DNA of 64,000 bases, taken from positions 82,795,895-82,859,894 of the forward strand of contig CM077676.1 of the NCBI GenBank assembly GCA_039707655.1. Reading direction: 5' to 3'. A program made the position numbers and the translations under genes. Positions 43,661 to 55,700 of the stretch are shown in pieces. This stretch comes from Elymus sibiricus. Its lineage: Eukaryota > Streptophyta > Magnoliopsida > Poales > Poaceae. The notes under the pieces were generated by a model. It worked only from the letters and a program-made list of their open reading frames with translations. It searched no databases and was not told the DNA's origin. How positions within the stretch are numbered: position 1 is the first letter of the stretch; each line of letters starts with the position of its first letter.

Positions 43661-43925
43661 TGTTTTTTTACCAACCCGTCTCATTATTAGCAATATATAT
43701 CAGTTACATTTTACATTATTCAGTTTGTGCAGTTCTCATGCATCTAAATGCTTCACACATGTTCATCTTGGCTCACAAAAAATCATGGGCAAAAAGTTGT
43801 GCAGATCGATCGAGGTCGAACAGACAACGAAGTAGAGGCCGGAACAGCGAAGGACTGCTCACCTGACAAAGATCACGGCAAGGAACAGATCACCCAGATA
43901 CACACATATACATAGTTACACATAT

Positions 43926-44181
43926 TCAAAGACCTGCTGCATGTAGGATCCGAAGCATATATGCACCACCCCTATTGATGTACAGTACATTAACTGGAAC
44001 CCCTGCAGAAAACACACAGACCAGATCATCACTTACGTAAAGACCATCAAGCAGCTACTCAGCTGCGTGCACAAGGATCTGGATCGACATGATCTTGGCA
44101 GGTAGACCTATGTACTACGTACGTACCTTTGCTAACCCCGCCGTGAGTCTCCACCACGCCGGCGGCGACGACGACCAACAT
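43926..44181 (-). CDS. Possible small two-exon gene, unknown product (43 residues)
   Basis: Minus strand: ATG at 44,181, exon 1 44,127-44,181, donor GTACGT, intron 44,003-44,126, acceptor TTTTCTGCAG, exon 2 43,926-44,002 ending in TGA. The phases fit. The product starts MLVVVAAGVVETHGGVSKG and continues hydrophilic, with no motif I recognise. A TATAAAAT box at 44,315-44,322 gives a leader of about 110 bases. A leader hairpin or a non-coding transcript are equally possible. The prediction rests only on signal order and phase. Confidence 0.3.
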
Positions 44182-44314
44182 ATGCTATGTACTACAAAAC
44201 TGTGCCCGCAACAGTGTCTGCACCACAAACGACGATGAGGAGCAAGATATATATGTTAATATGCTATATGCTATATGTGTGAAGTGTGTAGCAACTTGAT
44301 ATGCATATGGGGCA

Positions 44315-44322
44315 TTTTATAG
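44315..44322 (-). promoter_or_regulatory. TATA box before the possible small gene
   Basis: Minus strand CCTATAAAATGCCCC in a GC-richer setting. Confidence 0.4.
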
Positions 44323-45445
44323 GGGCGTGAGAAGGCAGAAGCACACGTCGACAGAAGGCCCTGCACCGACGCCGGCGAGCTGAGTCCATGACAAAAGACT
44401 AGGTTGGTAGAAGGGTCGCCGGGTAGTTGGCTAAGGTAGCTAGCTCGCTTTCCCTCAGAAGAAAAAAAGAAACCTAGGGTAGCTAGCAGATGGAGTATTG
44501 CTCGGTGTCCGGTGCGTGTGTGTGGTGTGTGTGTTGCGTTGTCGCGTTGGTGAGAAGTTTTGACTTGTGGGTGCAGCTAGCAAGCCCGGAACGCACGTGG
44601 CCCCGTCGCCTCGGCATGCAGCTGCATGCTAGCACCAACCTCTCTCGCTCGATCATCCCATGGTCGTCGTGGCGACGCAACATCCCTTCGTGCAAGTGCA
44701 ACTCAGCTACCACAATCAAGTTTGAAGTTAGGGCCTGAATAACCAGCCCATGCTTCCAAGTTTGTGTGTGTCCGGATGGTAATAAAAGCCATCGGTTGTT
44801 TTCTCCCCGGCAAGTGGGTGTGCTCTCGCGACGTCACTGCTAATTGTGGGAGTAGTACTTATGTACTCTAGCTTATGAGAATAGTTTATGAGAATTCTGG
44901 AGAAATATCAAAGATTCTTACTATAGCTTTTTTAGCAGCTATATTGTGCTATTAGTATGGCTATTATTGTTTTTGCAGATTATAGGGCTCATCACTAATC
45001 TCCCATCGGTGGTACTGTAGTGATACAGAGTAGGCTACACCAGCGCAAATTAAAAATTATGTGTGTATACCAAGAATTGTTGCAGCAATTGATCGCGAAC
45101 TTACCACTAGACACGGTTAAGCGCAATTTAAAATTGAGTTTTGCTTCGGTACATCCTCTTTAAAAGTTTACACAAATCTTAAGGTTACCAAAAAAGGGTA
45201 TTCTCGTACATTCATGATCAATCAATTCTAATTCCTAGTCTCCCAATGCATCAAACAAGAGATCATAACAATCTAATCCTTTTTATTTTAAGGGGTATCT
45301 TCTAATCTTCAAAATCTATAAACTTATTTTATTTGGGGGGGGGGGGGGGGGGGGGGAGTCGACATATACCAAGAACTGCTGCAGTAATAGATCGCGAGTT
45401 TATCACTAGACGTGTCGACTCGCAGTGGAAGTGGAGTACGAGAAA
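44323..45445. other. Intergenic, with a 50-bp direct repeat and a poly-G run
   Basis: No supported gene. ATACCAAGAATTGTTGCAGC (about 45,069) and ATACCAAGAACTGCTGCAGT (about 45,365) start two related stretches of about 50 bases. About 22 G residues stand at 45,337-45,357. Confidence 0.5.
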
Positions 45446-47087
45446 GAGTAAAATGCATGTATGGTCCTCAAACTTGGTGGCGATGTCCACAATGGTCCTC
45501 AAACTCGGAAACTGCTTCAATACGGTCCCAGAACTTGAGAATACCGCTTCAATACGGTCCTTAAACTTGACGAACCGGTCATGCGATACGTCTCACATAC
45601 GTTTCGTGTATGCTGCGATGTTTTTTTTTTCTACAAACCGCCTCCGATTTTATTTAATTACATAAAAAAACCTAAAGTTAGAAATGTAGTGTGGGTACCA
45701 CATGTCAGTATGGGAAAGAAAAACTAATTCCAATATAGAGGGTCGAACATAAGACCTCCAGATCTTTTATCGTGGGTTGCTTAGTCCACACAAGCTAACC
45801 ACCATGTAATACTCTGCTTGGCGTAAATTATTGAGCTAGAATATATATACTGCATTCCTATGTACCTCGTCAACCTTTATTTTTATATTTATTATATATG
45901 GCGCTCCTATAGAACCACACAAGTTTTATTTTAGTTTTTTCAAGTTCATGTTTTTATATTATTTTTTCCCATCTGGAAAAAGAAATTTTGGCTCAACAAA
46001 AATCTGGAAAAGAAATGGAAGGAAAAAAAATAAGTTGCCATAAAAACTAAGAAAGTGTTAGTGGAAAAAAGTTCATGTGTATTAAAAACTGTAAGTATCT
46101 TTTTGGAAAACTTTTCACGTGTATTAAAAATTTGCAAACGTCTTTTATAAAAATGTTTGTTATGCATTCAAAAAAATGACCACAAGCACGCACAATTATT
46201 GTGCATTTTCATTGTATTCTTAGAATACCCAATTATTAAAAAAAATGACAAAGTTATATTTTGAAAACTGTTCAATGTGTATTAAAAATTATTGTGTCAT
46301 AATAATAAATTTTAGAAATGTAATAAAACATGTTAAACGTGGTTTTAGAAATGTAAGAATTATTTTACACAATATTTTTTTAATACATGTTGAACATTGT
46401 TTGAATGCATGATGAACATTTTTCAAAAACATATTTCCAAATTTTTTAATACACGTCAAATATTTTCCAAAAACATTTTTATAGTTTTCTAGTACATGTG
46501 AAACATTTCCAAAAAGATGTTGAACATTTTTTTAAATGCACTGACACTTTCTTTAAGTTTCATGGCAACTTGTTTTTTTTTTCAAATGCGAAAAAATAAT
46601 ATGAAAAAGATGAACTTGAAAAAAATAAAATGAAACTTGTGCGGGCCTATAGTTACGCCATATATAAAAAAACGCTTGAAGAGGTACATGGAAATGCAAC
46701 CTCTAGCTCAACAACTTAAGCCAAGCAGCAGATGACCTGGTGGTTAGCTTGTGTGGACTAATCGATCGTCAATCTGGAGGACTTCAGGTTCGATCCTCCA
46801 TATAGGTAGTATTAGTTTTTCTTTTCCCATACTGACATGTGGAACCCATATTTCTAGTATTAGCTTTTTATGTAATTAAATAAATTCTAAGACGGTTTTC
46901 TGAAAGAAAAAACTTCGCGGCGTACACGAAACGTATGTGAGACGTATCGTAGGACCGGTTCGCCAAGTTTAAGGACCGTATTGAAGAGGTATTCTCAAGT
47001 TCTGGGACCGTATCGAAGCAATTTCTGAGTTTGAGGACCATTGTGGACATAGCCACCAAGTTTAAGGACCATATATGCATTTTACTC
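45446..47087. mobile_element. Mutator-like element with TIRs of about 500 bp, 10-bp TSD
   Basis: The ends GAGTAAAATGCATGTATGG (from 45,446) and the complement of 47,087 (GAGTAAAATGCATATATGG) begin inverted repeats that stay alignable to about 45,975 and 46,590. Flanks are GTACGAGAAA (45,436-45,445) and GTAGGAGAAA (47,088-47,097), a TSD of 10 with one mismatch, in the Mutator range of 8-11. No transposase is encoded; the AT-rich centre has repeated TGTTGAACATT words. It is a non-autonomous MULE. Confidence 0.8.
46741..46800 (+). other. tRNA-like pol III box sequence in the MULE TIR
   Basis: TGGTTAGCTTGTGTGG (46,741-46,756) has A-box character and GGTTCGATCC (46,787-46,796) is a good B-box. 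The other TIR carries a decayed version (GGTCGAAC at 45,741, reverse orientation). Confidence 0.35.
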
Positions 47088-47097
47088 GTAGGAGAAA

Positions 47098-47919
47098 CAT
47101 GTAGCAAATGTAGTTGAACTCCAGTATCCTCCTCCTCATCCCCTCAAATAGCTCGTCCAAGCGTCACACTCGCAACGCATCCAAGGAATCCACACCTGCG
47201 GGGAGGAAGGTTACTTGCCGAGTTTTGCAGATCCAAATGGATGACTTTGAGCGTGGGACAAGTGACGGTTCTATTTTAGGGAATTCCGAGTTGTCAAAAC
47301 CTAAAATGTATGTGCCCTTGTCCTTACATAGACATCCTAATAATGGACTTCTATGCTAGAGGCCCATTATGACTAAATGTTCGGTCTAACTTGAATCCTA
47401 ATCTAAATTAGGCTCCAACCCCTTAAGTGTGCCCCCTATATAGTTGAATGCACGTTTAGACATCACCCAGTTACTCCAACTCCGTCACTACTTGGTACCG
47501 GCCCCTAACAGGATGTGCCAATTTCCAAACGCACATAAAGACCGTATTGGACGAACTTTCATGGTGTTAGATACTATGTGGTGTACTATACTCGGTGTTA
47601 AACTCAAATTCATATTTGATTTGCATTTTGAGAAAGTGTCAACTCAAACTCTTCCATATTGGGATATGTGGCGCCTTCTGTCATTGGAGGGTCGTCTTTA
47701 TCATACTAAACATCTAGGGTATGATCTGCCGCATGCAACTCCTCATCCTCCTCTACTTTAGACTCCAACTCTCCATCACTCTCCCCATCACTCTCCCCAT
47801 CATTGCCCCCCCCCCCCCCCCCCATCTCTCTCCCCGGTGATATAGTTTTTGCCCTTTTTCTTATCCGAACAAACAATCACATTTAGAGGTATAGATTAAT
47901 TAGCTAAATACATATTAGG
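47098..47919. other. Intergenic, no supported gene
   Basis: Short open frames (for example 47,444-47,761) carry no motif. A poly-C run stands at about 47,807-47,822 after a repeated CATCACTCTCCC word. Confidence 0.4.
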
Positions 47920-48044
47920 TACTAATGGCATTTTTGGCACGCCAAGAGAAGTATTTATTAGCGACGATATACTAGTGGTGTGCCCCCTCCCCCGACACTA
48001 ATGGTCTTTTTGGCACGCCACTATTAAGCTTTTCTGCACTAGTG
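47920..48044 (-). mobile_element. CACTA-type transposon end with sub-terminal repeats
   Basis: Minus strand CACTAGTGCAGAAAAG starts at 48,044. Two sub-terminal repeats follow (plus strand ACTAATGG..TTTTTGGCACGCCA, at about 47,924 and 47,997). This is the CACTA end plan. The second end is not found in the window. Confidence 0.5.
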
Positions 48045-49584
48045 CATATTCTCCTCATCAACACCAACATGTTCATTTTCGGGTACTGGCCCGCAAAGGT
48101 AAGTATCCTCCCCCTGATCTTTGTTGTTGTTATGTTGGCTTTTCACATCGCTATGCCATTGGGCGATATGCTCATTTGGCTCAGAGGGATCACAATATGC
48201 AATGAACATCTACATGACCTTTTGTCTTACAGTGTTTCTCAAACACATGAGCCAATTTTTCTTCTTCACATTCTACTTTTAGGTAGGTTTTTAGAGTATC
48301 TTCAGTAGACCTGCAATTTTCAAATAACGCAATGGGTATTGCTCTATGATTGATTCAACTAAATCCTAATGATTTTTCAAGTCACAATCAATGTCCTTCT
48401 CAATATAAAAGCATTTGGTATCCTTTTAGCATTTTTTATTGTCAAACAAATTATTTTTCAGCAAATAACTTGAATGTTGTATCCACTTGTAAATTAAAGA
48501 GAAACCTACCCATGAGCATAGCTACTAGATATAGGAGCAGTTTGGATCGAAGCCCTCACGCGCCCTGCCAATAGACCAAGGCTTAGAAGGTTGTTCGGAT
48601 GGGATCCAATATTTTGGTGTGCCCAGCCCACCCCACCTGGTTCCATCACGCCAATTCCATGGCGAACCATGGGTGGGATAAGTATCTGCAAAAAAATTGG
48701 CAGCCCATGATTTGGTGGGGCGGACGTGGTCAAAAAGCAATCAACCCCATACACTACTCCTACAATATTGCATTCAAAAATTGAGATCAAAATCTGGGAT
48801 GAAACTCACTCATATGGACACATCCGCATAGTTATGTCCGAGTTGGTACAACCATCCGCTACTGAGGTTGCGGACCCGGTAACGCCCTAACCCTGCAACC
48901 ACGTTGGAGGCTGAGCACTCAATCGTGCCCAATGCCAAGCATGTCACAATGCCCTAGCCCAACCCGTGCGTAGTCATACCACCGCCTTCTGCCATAGCCG
49001 CACACGATCATGAGCACGCCACGATGAGTCACCCGCCCCCTTCGTAGTCGAGTCCGCCCTGTGTCGTAGCCGTGTCTGATGCCAAGACCCCCGCAGGAAC
49101 CTAGCCCAACCCCTCAGCAGTAGCACATCGTCCTCTACCGCTGCTGTGTTTGCCATCGCTCACTCCGGATTCCCTCCTTGGCCGCCCTCTGGATCACCGT
49201 CACCCTCTATGGCATCATCGTCCTCCATACCCCTCAGCCTCTTGTGCAATCGCTGCCACATTCGCTAGGCCTGCGGTGAGAAAAGAATTAAATGGGACGA
49301 GTCGACGACAATGTCATAAAGGACGCAGATGTTAGACTTAGTGTTAGACAGGGAAGAATTTTTTTCTTGTATCAACTAGGGAGGCCACATTTTTTGTACG
49401 AAACCTCGTCAGAGGGTGGGGAGTTTCGCAGTTGCATTGGGAAGAGATGAGTTGATCCAATTAATTAGGGAAATTGGATCCCAAAACCATACTATTCTTG
49501 GTTAATTAAGAAAAACCAGGCGAAAACTAAATATAAACACAAAAAACACAACTATGACTAGAGCTAGAGGATGGGGTCTAGACG

Positions 49585-49618
<34 letters not shown>

Positions 49619-50703
49619 CATGGAACATCGTCTGAGCTAGACACAAGAGTATCGTGGCTTAAACCCGTCGGACGCGACACAAGTCCAGCCAAAGCGACAT
49701 CCACCATACTTGCAACAGATCTCATCGACAACACGACTTGTGATCGTCTATGCATAGAAGAACCATGAAGAAACCAGCAGAGAAAACAAACAGAAAACCG
49801 ATCGAAAGCTTCCAAAACTGAAAAAAACATATGCAGTTTACATGGGTCGGCCCGCTAGTTCCAGGGGTATGCGTCATGTACAACTGCAAACGCTATGTAT
49901 CGCCCACAGAGTGTTGGAGGTGGGCCAGCCCGGTAGCGCTTGCTGCGAGGGGGGGGGGTGTCTGTTGGTTTCTTTCGGGAGGTTCAAAGCGGTTTTTCTG
50001 TTTTGGGAAGCCGACTTTTTTGTTTTTTGGTTTTCTTTTCTTTTTCTTTTTTTGTTTCTTGTTCTTAATTTTATTTTCACTTTTCCTTCTTTTTTTTATT
50101 TTAAAATTCATGAACATTTTTAAATGACTTTTTATTTTTTCTTTTTTTATTTATGTACTTTTTTAAAAATTCACCAACATTTTTCAAGTTCACCAATAAT
50201 TTTTGAACCATTTTAAAATTCATGAATGCATGAACTTTTGTCAAGTTCACGAATATTTTTTGAATTTGCAAACTTTTTTAAAATTCATGAAAATTTTCAA
50301 ATTCGTGAATATTTTTTAATTTCTGTACATTTTTGAATTTATTACCATTTTTGAAACTTGTGAAAATTATTAAATTCACAAAGTTTTTTATGAATTCATG
50401 AACTTTTTTGAATCGCAAACCCTTTTGAATTCGTCAATATTTTTGAATTCATGAACATTTTTTGAATCCCCGACACGTCTGTGTTGCTCGCTTGGAGCGA
50501 TACGTATCACCTCACATGTATAACGTCAAATAGGATTTTTTTTTTTTAGGCAAACGCCAAATAGGAAATGCCCTGGCGGGGAGGACGAGGAGCAATGGAT
50601 TAGCTAATGGGTTGGTAGAAAAGGCCCACCATTCCATACCAGAGGGCTCATTTTTATTCTTGCGGAGAAGAAGCCGTGTGTGACATTTGGCCCAGGAAAT
50701 AAA
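48045..50703. other. Intergenic region upstream of the sucrose transporter gene
   Basis: No supported gene. It includes an (AC)n microsatellite (49,586-49,614), a T-rich tract (50,010-50,100) and an irregular AT-rich array of TTCATGAACATTTTT-like units (50,105-50,470), a common filler of grass transposon interiors. Confidence 0.5.
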
Positions 50704-50711
50704 TATAAATA
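50704..50711 (+). promoter_or_regulatory. TATA box of the sucrose transporter gene
   Basis: TATAAATA, 71 bases before the first ATG. It predicts transcription start near 50,735 and a short leader. Confidence 0.5.
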
Positions 50712-50781
50712 GGCAAGCGGGTAGCATCAGCAACTTGCAACCCTAGTGTCAAAAGAAAAAGAAAAACACCTGAAGCAGCAG

Positions 50782-53700
50782 ATGGCGCCGCCAGGCGAGA
50801 GCGGCGGCCACAGCAACGGCGGCGCGCGCCGGAAAAACCTGACGGCCGCCCTCAGGCTGTTCCTCGTGTGTATGGTCTCCGGCGGCATCCAGTACATCTC
50901 CGCTCTAGAAATGTCCCTCCTCTCGCCCTACTCCCAGGTGCGTCCGCGCATCGCCGACTGCTAGTACCTCAGATACTCTAATAATCTATAAACGGACAAA
51001 GTCAAAATTCGTAATACTATAATCTGATGATGTTATATTCACGATGACTCTTTTGTTTTGCTATGTTGATTTGCCTCGTGGGCTGTAGAATCTTGGGATT
51101 CCGCACAAGTATGCTTCCATGATTTGGATTGGCGGACCGATCGCCGGGTTTCTGGTGAGTGTTTTCATGTTATCATCTCATCTTGTCTTCAATCTCCATC
51201 GTCTTATCATCTTATCGGAGAAGCATGCACCATTGTAACCAGGGATACTGACTGAACTTGTGGTTGCTGTCAAGCTTATTAGCGCCGGTGCCTGAGCAAA
51301 ATCATCTCTTTTAGACTTTTACCGTATCATAGTCTAACTAATCTCAACTAGTACACAGACACCCAGAAAAACGGCGCAACTTTTCCCATATCAATAATTA
51401 CTTCCATTTTTCCTTTCCTGGGATGAGAACCCAATTAATCATAAACGCATTTCACAAGAAAGACATGAGATCATCGATAGATCATAACACTGTGCTATTT
51501 TTTTTCCTTAGGTAAACCCCATAGTGGGCTACTATAGCGACCGATGCACCATGAGGATAGGACGACGGAGGCCCTTCATCATCCTAGAATGCCTCATCAT
51601 ATGCATCTCTGTAAGCTCATCAAAACTCATGGTCTTATTTCCATTGTACTGGCAGTCTTTGGGTGGCCAAAAAATCTGACTTGAACAGGGCATGCTCATC
51701 GGTTTTTCCGCGGACATCGGCCGATACCTTGGCGACACCAAAGAGAACTGCAGGTCCGTACCAATACATTTTTCGCCAGCTTTGATAGAGTGGTTTTCCT
51801 ACCGTGCACCTGTATAACGTGCTTTGATCCACCGTAGAATATGATCTGTGCATTCGGGTTTTGTTTGGTGGCATTTGCGAATGATTTCGGTGGCATTTTT
51901 AGTTTTAGTGGATGGCAGTTTCTTCAGAACAACATTGCAGTTTCTGTCAGAGAAGGCAATTTTTATTTTATAACTGCCATCGTTTGATCTCGTCTCAGAA
52001 CTAAAATTGCCATAAAAAAGGGTTCACTTGTCACCCCTCTCCCAACGACTGGTCGCCAGTTAGCTTTTCGTCCAATATTAAGATATGCACTCCAAAAGAA
52101 GAATAAACCTAATGAAACATGCTGAATACACTTCTGAAACAAGGGGAAAAAATCCCAAGAATCATTATGTACTACCAATAGGTCTCATGTACTAACACAT
52201 TGGAACAAGACAAATTTTGCCGAAACCAAAAAACATGACACGATTCTCCAAGTAACGACAGACAGTGGATGCATGCACACTATATAACATGAATAGTAGA
52301 AAGTTATTTCTCAGCTTGCATGTACGTAGTCGACTTGTGTCCCCATTATCGATCTGATGAATGAAAACAATGTGTGTATTGTTCTTCTTCTTCAGCACCT
52401 ACACTGGCCCTCGCTGGGCTGCCACGGCGGTGTACGTCGTCGGCTTCTTGTTGCTGGACTGCGTCATCCATACCGCACAGGCGTCGGTTCGAGCAATGAT
52501 GTCTGACCTATCCGGTGAGCTCCAATGCCACCAAACAATTGTGTTGCATCACTTGTTTCCCACTGAAATAACTAATCGACGTACCCGCTGTGTTGCGCCC
52601 ACTGCATCTGCGAATCATGGCCCCAGTGTCGGCCAGGCGATCTTCTCCGTGTGGATGGCCATCGGCAGCATCCTCGGCTACGCGGCCGTTGCCTACGGAA
52701 CATGGCACCGGTACATTCTAGTCTTCTTCTTTAGATCAGAAGATCATGTCCTTCTTTTGGTCCTTACTGATGTGAATCCGTCATATGTATGTAAGGTGGT
52801 TCCCCTCTCTGAAAACTAGCGCGTGTTGCGACGCTTGCGCAGATCTTAAGGGTGCTTTCTTGACTGCTGTGGTGAGTCCGTCCGTATTGTCACTGTCAGC
52901 CCAATAATTTTGCATGCATCCATTTCATGACCCCGATATTGAAAATTTTGTGATCATATGCATTTGTACATGGCCGATCAGGTGCTCATCGTCATCGGCA
53001 CAGTAGTGACCATGCTCCTCGCTGATGAGCAGTCCCTCGATAATGAGGGTGTTGGGGGTGCCGACTCCGCTCAAACTTGCGGGGGCCTCAACGCATTCAT
53101 CGACCTCTTCACGAGCTTGAAGAACATGAGTCCCGCCATGTTCAGAGTGCTCGCTTTAACAGCCTTCACCTGGGTACGTCCAGACTCCACAGACCAGATC
53201 CGCAGAGCTATTACCTATATTAGGCGAGTGTAATGCATGCCCACACCGAAGTTACTACGTGCTCTAACATGGATCCTTCTTGTGAACTGGCATTTGGTTC
53301 CAGCTCTCCTGGTTCCCGTTCCTGCAGTACAACACCGACTGGATGGGCCGCGAGATCTACCGCGGCAACCCGAACGGGGCGGCTGACATGGCCGACGACA
53401 AATACAATGCCGGTGTCCGCGAAGGAGCCATCGGGCTCCTCCTCTGCTCGGCCTCGCTTGGGGCCACCTCCTTCCTCATCCCCAAGCTATGCCGCAAGCT
53501 GACGTCCAAGGTCATCTGGTCCATCAGTCTCTTCTCAGTGTTCCTCATCATGGCAGGGATGGTCGCCGTCGGCGTCGTCTCGACCAAAGGGTACAATCCG
53601 TCGACGAGTGCCAGCCTCACCGTTGTGGGCCCCGACAACAGTCTCAACACCCTCGCGCTCACCATGTTTGCGCTCATCGGGATCCCGCAGGCTGTGTTGT

Positions 53701-54150
53701 ACAGCGTTCCATGGGCCGTCGCGGCTGAGCTCGCGGCGGGGGAGGGTGGTGGCCAAGGTTTGGGCTTTCTTTGTGATTTGTAAACATCTTTGCGTTCTCA
53801 CTGCCCCTCTAAATTGCTCCGAGAAATAATTAACCGGATTTTATTGTTCAATTTTGACCAGGAGTCACCGTTGGTGCGATCACCATTGTCATATCCCTAT
53901 CGCAAGTGAGTATTCCCGCTAGCTTTTTTTGCAGATTAATCTGTCTTGGAACAGAAATAACTTTCTTGTCATTGCTGCTCTTTACCAGCTGCTAGTCGGG
54001 CTCACCGCCGGTCCGATAGACGGGGCCTTTAACAAGGGCAACGCGCCGGCCTTTGGCATCGGTGGTGTCGTCGCCTTCATATGCGCTGTCCTGGTGGCGC
54101 TCGCGCTTCCGGATACCAAGGACGGCAGGGGGCTCAAAAGACTGTTATAG
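50782..54150 (+). CDS. Sucrose/H+ symporter, SUT5-type, 11 exons, one splice acceptor lost
   Basis: A GPH-family sucrose transporter that would load sucrose with protons across the plasma membrane. Exons: 50,782-50,937; 51,089-51,154; 51,512-51,610; 51,689-51,753; 52,396-52,514; 52,611-52,710; 52,796-52,871; 52,982-53,173; 53,304-53,757; 53,862-53,905; 53,989-54,150; phases agree and give about 510 residues, a usual SUT length. Family marks: YYSDRCTMRIGRRRPFII, IGFSADIGRYLGDTKE, WFPFLQYNTDWMGREIY, LIGIPQAVLYSVPWAVAAEL and LTAGPIDGAFNKGNAPAFG, closest to SUT5. The intron 52,515-52,610 ends in TG, not AG, while the frame through it is open. TM1 (QYISALEMSLLSPYSQ) and the TM4 loop (LDCVIHTAQASVRAMMSDLS) depart from the near-invariant family sequence. 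It may be a decaying or altered paralogue. Confidence 0.85.
52515..52610 (+). other. SUT intron 5 without an AG acceptor, open in frame
   Basis: GTGAGC donor at 52,515. Before the codons for NHGPSVGQ the intron ends GCATCTG (TG at 52,609-52,610). No AG lies between the donor region and 52,625, and the AGs at 52,625-52,626 and 52,635-52,636 are out of frame. Read through, the intron adds 32 codons without a stop. Confidence 0.7.
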
Positions 54151-54331
54151 GGCAGGGAAGATTTGGTCAAACTGAATATGAAGGATGCATATTTGTAGGG
54201 ACCAAATGGATTGGAGAAATCTTTGTAAGATAACTGTGATGCAGAAACTTTTTATCTAGGGAGGTTTATGCAGTGCCTTTGATTCAACCCTATGGTGTTA
54301 CTGATATTGATACACTGCCACCTTTCATAGT

Positions 54332-55700
54332 CCTCTTTTTTTAACCCTACCGAAAAAGGCTTTCGCCCGCTTTATATATAAAGCAAACCACCAGAGCCAC
54401 AAGATCCAACAAAGGTCCACACCGAACACACACAAAGGTAGCAAACAGACATAGTTCAAGAGGGTTCTGCTGAGGGCACAGCACAACAAGCCCTAAATAA
54501 AGCAAAAAAGGAGGTAACAAGGCCACCAAGTGGCTAATCCGGCTCGTGCGGAGGTGGAGGAAGCGGCGGTGCCAAGCGGAGGGCCATCGCGCGAAGATCT
54601 GCAATGCGGATGCCAATGACGTCTTGGTCCTGTGGACGGCTAAGCGGCACCAGAGCTGCAAATAGCCACACATTTTGAAAATCGCGTTAGTAGCACGTCA
54701 AAGAGGCACACGCTGGATCACAAGCATATTGCGGACCGTCCAGAGCGTCCAAGCGAGCACCCCCAGCCACCTAATGTGGCGGAGAGGCTTGGATTTCCAC
54801 GAAGAGGTCGAGGTCCAGAGCGTCCCACATTGGATTTCCACCTAATGTGGCGGAGAGGCCATTCCGCTTGAGTACCTCCACCCCAGAAGGCACCCGGCCC
54901 CGGATCCATTGCCACAGGAAGATCCGAATCTTCAGTGGAAGTCTAATCGCCCAGATATCAACAAGGGGCTCTAGGCCGGGAGCAGCCGTAGTGGCTTGGT
55001 ATAGCGATTTGGTAGAGAATCGGCCCGAAAACTCCAGGTGCCAGGAGATGCGATCGCTCAACTAATCTACATCTGGTGACTGGAGAGCGATGCACACAAG
55101 GAGCTCCTGCCAGGCGACAAGTTCCGGAGGCCCAAATGGCCGCCGTAACGTGAGGCGCCTTAAGTCAATAAGGGCCATCTCGACGGAGATCCTAGGCTCC
55201 ACCACGATGAAGAACAAATCCGGGAATCGAGCGGCGAAGGGGCGATCCCCAACCCACCTGTCGAACCAGAACAGGGTTGAGGCGCTGGACCCCATCAAGC
55301 TGGAGGTCCCGATGCGAAGAACCGGAAGCACCTGAATGATGGAAAGGCAAGCGGTTGTCCTCGGAGATATTTGTTCCGGATGATGTCAAGCCAAAGGCCG
55401 CCCTCCCCATTCGCAATCCGCCACAACCAACGAGTCCCCAAGGCAATGTTCATGCGTTTGGACGACATGATCCCAAGCCCGCCCTGGTCACGAGGTTTGC
55501 AAATATCGGGCCAGCGAACCATATGGTATTTTTGCTTATCGTCCTCCCCGGCCCAGTAGAATCTCGCCTAATACTTGCCGATCTCATGATACATGGCAAG
55601 TTCATCGATCTTCCGGTGGCAACTTTGAAGCTAAAAAGGTCGTTGAAACATATCAATAAGGGTCTAGCTAGTTTCGAAGATCTCTTCAGGACCAGGACAT
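54332..55700 (-). mobile_element. 5'-truncated LINE fragment related to the 19.9-24.3 kb LINE
   Basis: On the minus strand it ends GGTAGGGTTAAAAAAA, with poly-A at the left (54,333-54,339), after the same GCTTTATATATAAAGC palindrome and GGCGAAAGCCT word as the other LINE. The ORF2 end is broken into frames: YHMVRWPDICKPRDQGGLG, MNIALGTRWLWRIANGEGG, then ISWHLEFSGRFSTKSLY and PLKIRIFLWQWIRGRVPSG. The endonuclease and RT core are missing. The right edge is uncertain (55,640-55,720). It lies about 180 bp after the SUT stop. Confidence 0.75.

Noticed and set aside
46741..46800. Functional tRNA gene
   Set aside because: Only A/B-box-like words; no acceptor stem or anticodon arm can be formed convincingly.
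47444..47761. 105-codon open frame as a gene
   Set aside because: No motif, splice context or promoter; composition like the flanks.
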